From: Chitinophaga fulva
Lineage (GTDB): Bacteria; Bacteroidota; Bacteroidia; Chitinophagales; Chitinophagaceae
Reading direction: 5' to 3'
DNA: 64,000 nt
NCBI RefSeq assembly: GCF_012927205.1
Contig: NZ_JABBGC010000001.1
Location: 2,170,001 to 2,234,000 of the forward strand
Shown: positions 8,538-18,520 of the stretch, piece after piece
Layout of the letters: each line of letters starts with the position of its first letter
Position numbering within the stretch: the first letter of the stretch is position 1
Made by a program: the position numbers and the translations under genes
Notes under the pieces: generated by a model
What the model saw: the letters and a program-made list of their open reading frames with translations, nothing else
The model's database searches: none
What the model was told of the DNA's origin: nothing

Positions 8538-11500
8538 TAGTTTAGGCTGTAGTTTTGTAAAATAGCTTTCATTATTCTCTCCCAAAGTTCTTTCTGCCCA
8601 TCTATCTGCAATTCCTCAAATTTTGGGTTAACGGACAAGAGCTCCATGTCTGACTGAAGCCTTTCATATTCTCTTGGTACGTCTTGCCAGCCGATGTAAA
8701 TTTTCTTCTTAATCACATTCTCAAAGGCGGTTAATACAAAATCCTTTGCCAGTTCTTCCTTGAAATCTACTTTTGAAGCATTCTTTATCAAAGTAAACAT
8801 TTCAAATGTACCCTTATCAGGGAAACCCATTCGTTGAGGGAGGGAGGCTACTTCGTCCAGCTCATTGTATAAAATACCAAGCTGATTCAAGATTTCTTCA
8901 ATAGCTAAACTTTGCTCCTGTTTTCGCTTAATCAGATCATCCAAACGGGTTTGGAATTCCACATATATGGCACTGTTGACTTCATTTTGTCTGATTACGG
9001 TTTCAATGTCACGGATAATTTTTTCTGCTTTGTCTGAGGGATTAAGTTTGGTTTCTTTTAGCTTATTTAGATAATCAGAATCAATTTTAATTTCTGGCAA
9101 ATGGCCTTTGAAATTTATTAGCTTGGAAGTCTCCTGTATTAATTTTCTCGTTTTGGCTGCATATATCTCTGCATCAAAATCTACCCGTTTAAATTCTTCC
9201 AAGTATATCTCATAAATTTCATTCAGCCACAAGTATTTTTCTTTGTGCTCTCTGAGTTTTGGATGTGGCGAAATGGATTCCCATAATTGAACTACTTCCC
9301 TAAAGGAATTTTCAAATTTGCCATGATCGAGTTCTGTCAGCTTCCTTACAATATTCATTGCACATTCATAAGTATCTTCCAGTTGAATATCTTCAAATGG
9401 TTTAAACGCATCGTATAATACTTTAGGAAAGGTGGCCACCAAACTCTCTACATCTTCAAATTCACCAATGTCTTCAGGATCGTAATTTAATGCATCTTTA
9501 TAATTCTGAAATACACCAATGTAATCTACTATACGTCCAAATTCTTTTGATAGCTTTGATACCTTATCATCATAAGGTCTGTTGGTTCTTGCAACCGCCT
9601 GCAAAAGATTGTGATCACGAATAGGGCTATCAAGATACATCGTTTGTTCAATAGGGGCATCAAAGCCAGTAAGCAGCATATTGCAGACTATAAATACTTT
9701 AAGATTGTTACCTAGCTTTTGTTCTTCCTCTGTAATTCTACGTTTGAATTGTTTGATTAATTTTTTTCGCTCTGAATCTTCTTTGTAATGGTCTTTATAT
9801 AATTCATACTTCTCACCTTCGTCATAAGCACCTGTTGAGAATATGATGGATATTTCAGAACGGTCGAAATATTTTAGTAACTCATTGTAGTATAATACAC
9901 ATGCTTCTTTATCACAAGCAACCACCTGGGCTTTGTAACCTTGGGGTTCAACAACACTTCTGTAATCCTCGGCAATATCCTTTGCCAATGTTTGTATCCT
10001 TTCTGGGTGTTTCAAAAAAACTTTCCAAGCCTGAACTTTTTTCTCCACTAGCATTTTTTCATCTTCATCCAATTCGGCAGTGATTTCATCATAACCCTGT
10101 TTCAGCTTTTCTTTGTCCAAAAACCACTCTTGCGGACCAAAAGTGTAACGTATTGGTTTGGTTGCCCCATCATCAATGGCATCCTGAATGCTATACCTAT
10201 CCAAATAGTATTCATGTTCACCTTTTTGCCGTACAATACCAAATTCCTGGTGTGTTTTGGGAATAGGAGTTCCCGTAAAGGCGAAACGTTTTGCGTTTGG
10301 CAACACATTTTGCAGTTCAATCTGGAAGTCTCCGTACTGGGAACGATGGGCTTCATCAATCAGTATAATTACGTTATCTCTCAGATCCTGCCGGTTGCCC
10401 AATTCTCTGAATTTTTGAATGGTGGTAATAAATACCCCTGCTGGTGCTTTATCAATAATATATTTTAAATCGCCGATGTTGTTTACCGTTCTTGCATTCG
10501 GAAATTCGCAGTCATCAAATGTGCCTCCTATCTGTTCTCTCAGGTCTTTCCTGTCCACTACTATATAAACAGTAGGATCTTTCAACGCTTTGCTCTGCCT
10601 TAATTTAAAGGCGGTGTAAAGCATGGTCAAGCTTTTACCTGAACCCTGTGTATGCCAGATAACGCCTTGTTTAAGATCAGAACTGATTACCCGTTCAGCA
10701 ATCTTATTGGCCGCCCTTAACTGCTGGTAACGGGCTACTTTTTTAACAATCTTTCCTTCGGTTCTTTCAAACACCATAAAGTACTTTACAATATCCAGCA
10801 CCCTTGCAGGCTGAAGTAAGCCAATGATACCTAATTTCATTCTTTCTAATATTTCACCATTAGGTAAACGGTCAACATCAAAATTCCAAAGACCGTCCTT
10901 TTCATCCTGATAGGTTCTACACAAATCATTGGCAGGCGCTAAAATCGGGTTAGATTGACTAACATCTAAAAGGGTACTTTTCCATTCGTTAAAGTAAGAA
11001 GAGGATGCACCGGGAATGCCATATTTTGCAATGCGGCCATTACATGCTACTCCGAAGCAATGGCACATGTAGAGTTTGTCGGCCCGCTGGTCATAGGTCG
11101 AAAATTGAGCAACGCCTTCCAGCCAGTTGGTTCCTTTTCTTGCTCGTTGTTTGGCTTCTATCGGCACCAGGGGAATACCGTTTACAAGCAGTACAATGTC
11201 CGTTTTTACCATCTTGTAGCCCTGCACCCAGTATTGGTTGGTTACCGTAAAATCATTCTCCCAGATATTTTCGTAGTCGATAAAATGCACATCGATATCG
11301 TCGCCTTCTACGGTTATTGTTACATGAGAAGCCAACTTATCTAAAAACAATTCATTGCCCAATATGGGTACCGGATTGTTGAGATTTTGAAGTAGTTGCT
11401 CTACTGCAACTCTGGCAACTGCCGGCGAAATTTTATTGATATGGGCAGTCCGCTCAATGAGCATGTCCTCTAATACCGGATTGGAAAACGGACGCTTATA

Positions 11501-11599
11501 AGCTTTTAAGTCTTCATTGCTTCTGAATGTCCAGCCCATTTTGCTCAGCCATTCCGTTACGGGTCTTTCAACCCCTTTGAGTTCTGATAATCTGCCCAT
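8537..11599 (-). CDS. hsdR: Type I restriction enzyme R subunit
   Basis: The 1020-residue motor/nuclease subunit has a PD-(D/E)xK nuclease near the N-terminus (DIVLLVNGIPLVPIEAK, key residues D and ExK at about 134-150), a superfamily 2 translocase with Walker A TQGSGKS (about 317-323), DEAH in LIDEAHRSQYG (about 415), FTGTP in KRFAFTGTP, and helicase motif VI in LLQAVARTNRP. Full family length suggests activity. It would translocate DNA from a type I complex with HsdM and HsdS and cleave unmethylated invading DNA. It is separated from hsdM/hsdS by mcrB and mcrC. Its start overlaps the mcrC stop (TAATG), and its stop overlaps the next start the same way. Confidence 0.97.
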   Translation of the reverse strand: MGRLSELKGVERPVTEWLSKMGWTFRSNEDLKAYKRPFSNPVLEDMLIERTAHINKISPAVARVAVEQLLQNLNNPVPILGNELFLDKLASHVTITVEGDDIDVHFIDYENIWENDFTVTNQYWVQGYKMVKTDIVLLVNGIPLVPIEAKQRARKGTNWLEGVAQFSTYDQRADKLYMCHCFGVACNGRIAKYGIPGASSSYFNEWKSTLLDVSQSNPILAPANDLCRTYQDEKDGLWNFDVDRLPNGEILERMKLGIIGLLQPARVLDIVKYFMVFERTEGKIVKKVARYQQLRAANKIAERVISSDLKQGVIWHTQGSGKSLTMLYTAFKLRQSKALKDPTVYIVVDRKDLREQIGGTFDDCEFPNARTVNNIGDLKYIIDKAPAGVFITTIQKFRELGNRQDLRDNVIILIDEAHRSQYGDFQIELQNVLPNAKRFAFTGTPIPKTHQEFGIVRQKGEHEYYLDRYSIQDAIDDGATKPIRYTFGPQEWFLDKEKLKQGYDEITAELDEDEKMLVEKKVQAWKVFLKHPERIQTLAKDIAEDYRSVVEPQGYKAQVVACDKEACVLYYNELLKYFDRSEISIIFSTGAYDEGEKYELYKDHYKEDSERKKLIKQFKRRITEEEQKLGNNLKVFIVCNMLLTGFDAPIEQTMYLDSPIRDHNLLQAVARTNRPYDDKVSKLSKEFGRIVDYIGVFQNYKDALNYDPEDIGEFEDVESLVATFPKVLYDAFKPFEDIQLEDTYECAMNIVRKLTELDHGKFENSFREVVQLWESISPHPKLREHKEKYLWLNEIYEIYLEEFKRVDFDAEIYAAKTRKLIQETSKLINFKGHLPEIKIDSDYLNKLKETKLNPSDKAEKIIRDIETVIRQNEVNSAIYVEFQTRLDDLIKRKQEQSLAIEEILNQLGILYNELDEVASLPQRMGFPDKGTFEMFTLIKNASKVDFKEELAKDFVLTAFENVIKKKIYIGWQDVPREYERLQSDMELLSVNPKFEELQIDGQKELWERIMKAILQNYSLN

Positions 11600-12909
11600 T
11601 ATGAAATACTGTTTATGATGCGGTTTATAAATGCTGATTCTGATCTTTGGTAATTTTCATTCTCCTCCCTTTCGGATAGTTGAACACCGTCAATTGAAAA
11701 GTTCATTTTTAACCCTTCTTCGCTGATGAGGTAAGGACTGCGATACTGCTCAAAGTTGGGTAGGGTAGATATCGGATAAAGCAGGCCCCCGGCTTTTACC
11801 GATTTGTGGTTGAGCTGGTATTGAATATAGGTATGGATCTGAAAAAAGTCTGATCGGTCCACATCAAAATGTCTGCCCATCATTCGTTTGTATTTTGCAT
11901 CCCAGACAGCTATTTCCTTTCCTTTTTGGAAAACCAAATCAGGAATCAATTCCCTTTGAAAGAAATATCCTTTGTAGGCTATCTGCCTATCATTCCTATA
12001 GCGCCAACCATAAGGCGAAAGATTTTTTTTCAGAATGGCTCTGAGATATTCCTCCCATACTTCGGTCATATCAATAAAAAAGCCGAACCCCTTTTTAGCT
12101 TTATCCTGTTTTAAACTGAATTGTTTTCGCTTGATAATATCCCAGGATAAATCAACTAATGGTTTCCAACTCAAGTAAATATCCTTATACCTAATATGCT
12201 TATAATCGCTTTCGCTGATGAGCTTTCTGTGTTGTACCGCTGTATGAATTTGATTGATGGCTTCCCTTGCAGAATCAGGAATGTTGATGTTACCAATTTC
12301 AAAATTTGCCTTTAAAATTTGGTAAGCCTGAAATATGATTTGTGCAATGTGTTCATCAATATGTTTTTCACGAAAGGTTGAAACTACTTCGTTGCTGCGA
12401 TGCAAAGGCTTTATAGATCGCCTTACATCTAAACGCCCCCTAATGGTTTGCCCTCTATATTCTTTTTTTATCTGAGTTTTGGGAACTCCATGCAAATTAG
12501 CATTGGCTAACTTTTGTAACCAGATAAATGCAACGATCCGTTTAATGTAATGCTGCCAGTCAACGCTGTTACTGGTTTGACTAGCCGAAGTAGTAATCCG
12601 GATATTGAAAATTTCTTCCAACATCCTGAATAGCATTTTTTCACCAAATCTTGGTTTGATCGTTATTTTATAAACCGTTTGGTTGCAGTTAAAGATTGCC
12701 TCTCCAACAAACCTTCCGGCAGTCCAATTGTTATTTCGGTAATCGTATTCAGCTAACTTGGCGTCATTATCCGCATTATAATCAGCAGAAAACCAAAACA
12801 CATTTTTGCTTTGTGATTGGATGAACTCTTGTAATACATCGGCTGTGGCCGCTTCTGTATCAAAAGGTAGACAATCAAAAGCTGTGATATGTTTAAGTGT
12901 TTCAACCAT
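11599..12909 (-). CDS. mcrC: McrC-like endonuclease subunit of a McrBC system
   Basis: The 436-residue protein has the McrC N-terminal region (VGEAIFNCNQTVYKITIKPR, where McrC proteins contact the McrB ring) and a C-terminal PD-(D/E)xK nuclease: ELIPDLVF with the PD pair at about 323-324 and IAVWDAKYK with D-x-K at 337-339. McrC family proteins use this nuclease to cut DNA when activated by the McrB GTPase. It overlaps mcrB by 8 bases and hsdR by one base, so the three are almost certainly co-translated. Confidence 0.93.
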   Translation of the reverse strand: MVETLKHITAFDCLPFDTEAATADVLQEFIQSQSKNVFWFSADYNADNDAKLAEYDYRNNNWTAGRFVGEAIFNCNQTVYKITIKPRFGEKMLFRMLEEIFNIRITTSASQTSNSVDWQHYIKRIVAFIWLQKLANANLHGVPKTQIKKEYRGQTIRGRLDVRRSIKPLHRSNEVVSTFREKHIDEHIAQIIFQAYQILKANFEIGNINIPDSAREAINQIHTAVQHRKLISESDYKHIRYKDIYLSWKPLVDLSWDIIKRKQFSLKQDKAKKGFGFFIDMTEVWEEYLRAILKKNLSPYGWRYRNDRQIAYKGYFFQRELIPDLVFQKGKEIAVWDAKYKRMMGRHFDVDRSDFFQIHTYIQYQLNHKSVKAGGLLYPISTLPNFEQYRSPYLISEEGLKMNFSIDGVQLSEREENENYQRSESAFINRIINSIS

Positions 12910-14653
12910 TAATCAGTGTCTTCTGTAAATCGTTTATTTTATCTCTTTTAGCATCTGCATCAATATTGCCTAGAAATGCCTGTAATATTGGTTGGATGCT
13001 GATTTTCCATAGAATGTTCACCGGTTGGTTTAAGAAATAGAGGCGACCCGAATGAATACCTTTCAATGATTTGAAAATATCAACCACTTCTGCAAAAAAG
13101 GTGTGGCCAATCTGGTAATTCTCACCCAGTTCAGGCATCGCAGTAACCTCTTTATTCAACTGTTCGCACCGGCTGATAAAAGTTTCTATATCCGCATCGT
13201 CTATTTTCATTTCCAGCTCCGCCTTCTTCTCTTGTATCATACCCCCAAGAATAGCTTTATCAAAACCTTTAAACTGCCATAGAAATCTTCTGCGAAGGGC
13301 GAAGTCAATCCGCTCCAGAGAAAAATCTATTTCATTCATGGTGCCGATAAAATAAAGGTTCGAAGGGAGTGCGATTTCCAAACCGCCAGTGGAAAGTCTT
13401 ATTTTTTTATTTCGATACTCCAATGCAGAAAACAGCTCTCCAAACAATCTTGAAATGTCGGTGCGGTTTATTTCATCCAGGATTAAAACATGGGGGAGTG
13501 GATCGGCCTTTATATTCTCAATCAGATTTAAAAGATAGCCGGGCTTCACTATGCTGCTTTTATCTTCAATGTGCATCCCGGCAATAAAATCTTCATAGTT
13601 ATAATTGCTGTGTAATTGCAAATGGTGAATATGACTTTCAAAAATCTTATCCGAATTTTCAAAGTATTCTTTAATGCTTTGTTTGTTGCGGAAATATTGT
13701 TTTGTGATGAGCAATTCTGCCAAGCGGGTGGCTGAATATGTTTTAGATGTGCCGGGAGGTCCATAAAAAATCATCGCTTTTTTGTACTCAAATAAAGTAA
13801 CCTCCGAAACATCATCTTTACTTTCGCCAAAATTCCAGGCGTCTTGAATATCGTCATCATAGAAGCTCACCTCATAGCCAAAAACTTTATCCAGTTTTTT
13901 ACGGATAGCTAAAATACTTTCATCAATATCTTCCCAAAGTCCCTCTGTATTTTCTTTATCTAACAGGCTAAAGAACGTATTGATGATGGCGTCTTTATGT
14001 TTCTGCGCCGCAATCGCCTCATATTTCTCCGGATCGCACAAGTGGAGCAAAATATGATGAAGTGCAAGATACTCCCATCCGGCTTCCTTCAATTTTTCAT
14101 CTGTAGTAACTGTTGTAGCTTCATTGTTGTAATATAGCTCCCGGCAAAGCATTTCTATGTACTTTTTGATAGCGGCAACATCTGTTAATTGCTTTGCCTG
14201 CAGATTGTTTTTCACCTCTCTGAACAATAGAAGCAAATAGGCTATTTCAACGGGCTTGTTCAATTTATGCCGCTGACCTGCTGAACCTATACCACCATCT
14301 ACAAAAACGTCTGTAAGGTGATTATTATATACATCTCCCAAGAACCGGGTAACTGCGCTCTTCTTTCCCCAGCTTCTCATATCTGAAGTGGACAAGCTCC
14401 AAAGCCATATAAAATGGGCAAAAACTTCCTGTACTTCTTTTGATGTACTTGAAAACTGATCTTTAGACTTGGCATCAAAATCCCGGTCACCTGTATCCGG
14501 GTTATCTACAAAGGCAGTAACACTTGCATTGAGATTGGCAATGGTAAATATGCCAGGATTATCAGTGATATAGCTATCGTTATGCAAAATACTTTTTTCA
14601 ATAAAAGCATCAAAATAATCGTACACTTCTTGTTTGGCCCAATTTGGTTTCAT
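12902..14653 (-). CDS. mcrB: McrB-like AAA+ GTPase subunit
   Basis: The 583-residue protein carries an AAA+ module in its second half: Walker A GPPGTSKT at about 298-305, Walker B LILDEINR at about 390-397, and the McrB-characteristic GTMNEID at about 437-443 followed by FALRRRFLW. The N-terminal 280 residues are helical and unlike the 5-methylcytosine-binding domain of E. coli McrB as far as I can see; this part normally sets which DNA is recognised, so the target modification is unknown. It is paired with mcrC and embedded between the S and R genes of the type I system. Confidence 0.93.
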   Translation of the reverse strand: MKPNWAKQEVYDYFDAFIEKSILHNDSYITDNPGIFTIANLNASVTAFVDNPDTGDRDFDAKSKDQFSSTSKEVQEVFAHFIWLWSLSTSDMRSWGKKSAVTRFLGDVYNNHLTDVFVDGGIGSAGQRHKLNKPVEIAYLLLLFREVKNNLQAKQLTDVAAIKKYIEMLCRELYYNNEATTVTTDEKLKEAGWEYLALHHILLHLCDPEKYEAIAAQKHKDAIINTFFSLLDKENTEGLWEDIDESILAIRKKLDKVFGYEVSFYDDDIQDAWNFGESKDDVSEVTLFEYKKAMIFYGPPGTSKTYSATRLAELLITKQYFRNKQSIKEYFENSDKIFESHIHHLQLHSNYNYEDFIAGMHIEDKSSIVKPGYLLNLIENIKADPLPHVLILDEINRTDISRLFGELFSALEYRNKKIRLSTGGLEIALPSNLYFIGTMNEIDFSLERIDFALRRRFLWQFKGFDKAILGGMIQEKKAELEMKIDDADIETFISRCEQLNKEVTAMPELGENYQIGHTFFAEVVDIFKSLKGIHSGRLYFLNQPVNILWKISIQPILQAFLGNIDADAKRDKINDLQKTLING

Positions 14654-14654
14654 A

Positions 14655-15148
14655 TTAATTGATCAGGGTTGTTAGTTGCTGCCAAATGCTTTCCTTCCAG
14701 TGGGCAAATGCCTTGGGTGAGGAGAAGGCGCTATAAATATTTTTGTTCTATTAATGGTAGCTGTATTTAAACCAAAGCTTTAATAAGCTGGTGTGAGCAA
14801 CTCCCAGATATTTTGATGCAGCCATTTACCATTAAAGCAGATCAGCTTAGGCTGATGGATGATTATCTTTTCTTCGAAACCTTTTGCATCATAATCTTGG
14901 GGCTTCAGATCCTTGTCCATTCCGAAAGTGAATTTTGCCAAGTTGGTTAAACCGATATTATACTGCAGCAATTCCGGAAACTCCTCCGGCTTTAAAATAC
15001 GGGGGGTAAAACCATAACTGGCCAAAGTGGGATAAAATAAGTTACCCGCACCTGCATAATACGCCTTACGCGCTGCCGATTTATTTCCTGCGGCGGTACC
15101 GCAAAAAATAATGTTTAAGTTTTCTCTCAGCAAGTTTGATAATATCAT
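14655..15148 (-). pseudogene. Broken uracil/mismatch DNA glycosylase (MUG/TDG-like)
   Basis: An intact frame of 122 codons (14780-15148) begins with NIIFCGTAAGNKSAARKAYY and contains YNIGLTNLAK, typical of the MUG/TDG branch of uracil-DNA glycosylases, but stops at TAA (14780-14782) after ELLTPAY. Translation past that stop continues the family pattern (INRTKIFIAP), and a one-base shift near 14718-14728 restores SPKAFAHWKESIWQQL, the expected C-terminus, ending in TAA just before the mcrB ATG. Two lesions therefore separate it from a full-length gene of about 165 codons. The truncated product lacks the C-terminal catalytic-fold segment and is probably inactive. Confidence 0.82.
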
Positions 15149-15149
15149 G

Positions 15150-16469
15150 TTAGCATATTTCTAATTGTAAGGCACTTTCCAATTTAGCTATATCCACTCT
15201 CATTTTACCGGTAAGCAGGTTTTGCATCAGGGATTTTTTGAGGCGTTGAAGTGTTTTTACTTTTTGATGTTTGGAAATATAAATCTCATCTATTTCGTTA
15301 ATCTTATTTGCTATCAAGATTTGCTCATCTTTATCTTCAGGTAGCACAAATTTAAATTTTCTAAAATCGCCCAGAGACAGGTTTGCCCTAGCAGTTTCAA
15401 CAGAGTTACCAAGTAGCCTTCTTTGAGTATGTTCAAGCTGGATAAAATAAGCAATGAAGTTGTGATCATTTTTATCATTCAACCTAAATACACAGACAGC
15501 CTGATTAGTATTGGCAAATTCCATTTCAAGGTTATAAACTGCACATCTGCCAATTGAAGCACCAACGATATTTATTAAAATATCACCCTTTTGAAGTTGG
15601 CTATTTTTTATCTTGTCATTAAATTCTATGGGTAGATATTTTGGTGAGCTGATATCAATAACGCCATCAAGAACATTTTCGCTTGTAACGAATAATACAC
15701 CAGAAGTTTGGTATTCAAAACCTTGCCATTTAGGTGATTGACCTTTTGTAATTTTATCTGTAATGTTACTGCCTTTTTTGACCACCCACCCAAGAGGTAA
15801 ATCGCCAAATTTTTCATCCTTATAAAACTCATCTTCACTACGCCAAGTGCCATCAGGTTTTAATTTTCCGGTAAGGAGATTTTGCATCAGGCTTTTTTTG
15901 AGTTTTAGGGCCGATTTAATAGTATTCTCTATAGCCTTAATTGCGTCATCAACTACTTTGAGGATCGAAGAAATAGCTATTTGTTCCTCTTCTGGGGGGA
16001 CCAACACTTTTAATTTTTTAAAATCACTTTCATTTATAGCTGGATAGTTCGACCCAACTACCAAACTATGAAATTGCTTTTCACCAATCGAACTCAATAA
16101 TTGATAAAAGAAAAAATCGCTGTCATTCCCGGTCTTTGCTTTCGCAACTGCAAATCCCGTAGATCCAATCCATAAACCGTTATCAGGTTTCTTAAACCTA
16201 ACAAAACTTTTCAAATTCGGTCTGACAGTTGAAAACATTAAATCACCATCAGCAAGTATTCTTCTCGCTCTTCCAGGGGCTTCAGTAAATGATGTTTCAA
16301 TTACTTTTTCAAAATTTATCTTTCCCTCTTCAACACACTCTATTGATACGTATTTAAATGGTAGATTACCATCTGTCTGAGATGTCAACATATGTATGTT
16401 TACATCAAGGACGTCAGAGACTTTACTCAGTATCCATCCTTTTGGGCAATTATTTTCATCTAAAATCAT
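15150..16469 (-). CDS. hsdS: Type I restriction enzyme S (specificity) subunit
   Basis: The 439-residue protein has two target-recognition halves, each ending in a long helix with the repeated motif KKSLMQNLLTGK (once near residue 195, once near 420). The first half starts NCPKGWILSKVSDVLDV and the second LPLGWVVKKGSNI, the usual LPxGW opening of each recognition domain. Two domains imply a bipartite asymmetric recognition site read by the HsdM2S complex. It overlaps hsdM by four bases (ATGA) and is immediately followed by the broken glycosylase gene. The DNA sequence recognised cannot be read from the protein by eye. Confidence 0.96.
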   Translation of the reverse strand: MILDENNCPKGWILSKVSDVLDVNIHMLTSQTDGNLPFKYVSIECVEEGKINFEKVIETSFTEAPGRARRILADGDLMFSTVRPNLKSFVRFKKPDNGLWIGSTGFAVAKAKTGNDSDFFFYQLLSSIGEKQFHSLVVGSNYPAINESDFKKLKVLVPPEEEQIAISSILKVVDDAIKAIENTIKSALKLKKSLMQNLLTGKLKPDGTWRSEDEFYKDEKFGDLPLGWVVKKGSNITDKITKGQSPKWQGFEYQTSGVLFVTSENVLDGVIDISSPKYLPIEFNDKIKNSQLQKGDILINIVGASIGRCAVYNLEMEFANTNQAVCVFRLNDKNDHNFIAYFIQLEHTQRRLLGNSVETARANLSLGDFRKFKFVLPEDKDEQILIANKINEIDEIYISKHQKVKTLQRLKKSLMQNLLTGKMRVDIAKLESALQLEIC

Positions 16470-18520
16470 AGAATAGAAAGTATGTTACTGAGTTTCGAAA
16501 TCGAATTCTTTTCGTTAAGAAGCATCTCACCAATTTCTTTTATTGCCTCCTTTAAATCAATTTCTTCCTCTGGTTCAAAAGTGTCCACATACCTGGGAAT
16601 ATTGAGGTTGTACTCATTTTCATTAAGTTCTTCCATATCCACCACCGAGAAGTATCGTTTTCTTAATTCGGCGTCTTGTAACATGGAGATTAATTCCGAC
16701 TCAACTTCATCAATGGCTTTACGCTCTTTGGCGGCGAGCTCATGTGCTGCCATTATTTTATCTGCCTTTTGATTCAGTATTTTCTCCAAAACAGCATTGA
16801 GCGTTTCTAGGTTTTTCAATTCTGACTTCGTGGGTTTCTTGCCCTCTGCTTCTTTCGCTGCTATAGCTTTTTTTGCCCTATCCACTTTTGCTTTAAATCG
16901 TTCCAAATCCTCGTGATAATGTTCTTCAATTTCAGAAAGCTTGTATCCCAGGTCTTCCTGGATCAATGCCCATAATCTTATCTTCTGGATGGCTATCCAT
17001 TCCTTTGCAATTTCCAGGTCTCCCCAGCTTTCTAATATAGTAGAGATGCGCAGCATATCATGCGGCTGTAGCTCATTCATGTTTGGCTTTTCCTTGTACC
17101 AACCTTCTTTTGCAGCATAAATCATCAACACTTTATCCTTGCGATGTTGAGGTTTGTTTTTGTTGATGAAGAGAATAGAACCGGGAATGGTAGTACCATA
17201 AAACAAGTTGCCGGGCAATACTACAATGGCATCAATGATGTTGTGCATTTCGGTAAACTCTCCATTGCTGTCAATAGGCCCCTGCAAAAGGCCTCTGCGT
17301 ATTAAGTACTCATCATCAGCCTTTCGGTTCTGCCCATCTTCCTCCTCAGTCTTTGCCGGTTGCCCCCTGAACAAAACACCTTGCGGGCAAACCACTCCTG
17401 CTTTCCCATCTTGTTTTAATGAAGCAATAATGTGTTGGATAAATGCAAAGTCGCCATTGGAGTACGGGGGAATACCATAAATAAACCGCTCATAAGGATC
17501 ACTAAAATCTTCTTTCCCTGGGTATTCTAATTGCGGAGCGCCATCTTTTTTGTTGACTGCTTTACCTTTTGCATCTTTCTTAGGTTCACCATTTTTCCAC
17601 CAATTTTCTTGTGAGAAGGGGAAATTGGCCATCACCAGGTCAAATTTTTTTATCTCTAGCTCATTGTCTTCTTCTTTAAATTTTGGATCGAGTAAAGTAT
17701 CGCCCTTTTCAATTTTTGCGTCAAGACCGTGCAAAATCATATTGATATTGGCAATCGCCCAGGTATTCCAAACATCTTCCTGCCCATATAACCGGATGGA
17801 TTTTTGATTGCCATAATTAGCTTTGCAATACTTAGCAGCACTAATGAGGAAGCCACCTGAGCCACAAGTAGGATCGTACGCTACATTCCCTTTTTGCGGT
17901 TTAAGGTAACGAACAATAATATCTACTACTTCCTGCGGTGTATAGAATTGGCCAGCAGTAGTGCCGCCTTTATTTTCATCAGCAAAGCGTTTTATCAGGT
18001 ATTCATAGGCATCACCCAAGACGTCAACTGTTGCGTTTTTGTTGCTGAGATCCACTGCATCGAGGTAACTAACCAATAATGAAATCACTTCAGGGCTTAA
18101 CTTTTTACCACCCGAGCCATCGGGGGCCGGTTCATTCCAGCGAACGGTATTGATAACTCCTTTAAGAAAAAACTTACCATCCTTATCTATATTGGCTTCA
18201 GCAATACCTGTTACTGCTTTATGCAGGGCTTCGTTCTTTTTATCGATGGTGGTTTCACGTACATCTTTCCAAAAACAACCTTCAGGAATTTTAAAATCAT
18301 GTTTCTTACCGATAATTATATTCTTTTCCTTCTTACTGGGCTCACGTCCATTCTCTTTAACAAACTCTTTTATCCCGTTTTCATTCTCCCATTCATAATT
18401 ATCAGAAAGTCGTTTAAAGAAAAGTAAAGAAAGAATGTAAGCCTTATAATCTTCTACCTTGTCCCTAAGAATATCAGCCATTCCAAAAAGGGTACTGCCA
18501 AGCGCTTGTTTGGTTATCAT
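16466..18520 (-). CDS. hsdM: Type I restriction enzyme M subunit (N6-adenine methylase)
   Basis: The 684-residue protein has an N-terminal helical HsdM domain (LRDKVEDYKAYILSLLFFKR), SAM-binding motif I VAYDPTCGSGGFL at about 213-225, and the catalytic motif IV as DLVMANFPF at about 294-302, the N-[PF]-P-F form usual for type I methylases. A long charged coiled region near the C-terminus (ERFKAKVDRAKKAIAAKEAE) makes it longer than E. coli HsdM. It would methylate adenine at the HsdS-defined site, protecting the host. Its ATG overlaps the stop of the preceding broken gene as TAATG. Confidence 0.97.
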   Translation of the reverse strand: MITKQALGSTLFGMADILRDKVEDYKAYILSLLFFKRLSDNYEWENENGIKEFVKENGREPSKKEKNIIIGKKHDFKIPEGCFWKDVRETTIDKKNEALHKAVTGIAEANIDKDGKFFLKGVINTVRWNEPAPDGSGGKKLSPEVISLLVSYLDAVDLSNKNATVDVLGDAYEYLIKRFADENKGGTTAGQFYTPQEVVDIIVRYLKPQKGNVAYDPTCGSGGFLISAAKYCKANYGNQKSIRLYGQEDVWNTWAIANINMILHGLDAKIEKGDTLLDPKFKEEDNELEIKKFDLVMANFPFSQENWWKNGEPKKDAKGKAVNKKDGAPQLEYPGKEDFSDPYERFIYGIPPYSNGDFAFIQHIIASLKQDGKAGVVCPQGVLFRGQPAKTEEEDGQNRKADDEYLIRRGLLQGPIDSNGEFTEMHNIIDAIVVLPGNLFYGTTIPGSILFINKNKPQHRKDKVLMIYAAKEGWYKEKPNMNELQPHDMLRISTILESWGDLEIAKEWIAIQKIRLWALIQEDLGYKLSEIEEHYHEDLERFKAKVDRAKKAIAAKEAEGKKPTKSELKNLETLNAVLEKILNQKADKIMAAHELAAKERKAIDEVESELISMLQDAELRKRYFSVVDMEELNENEYNLNIPRYVDTFEPEEEIDLKEAIKEIGEMLLNEKNSISKLSNILSIL

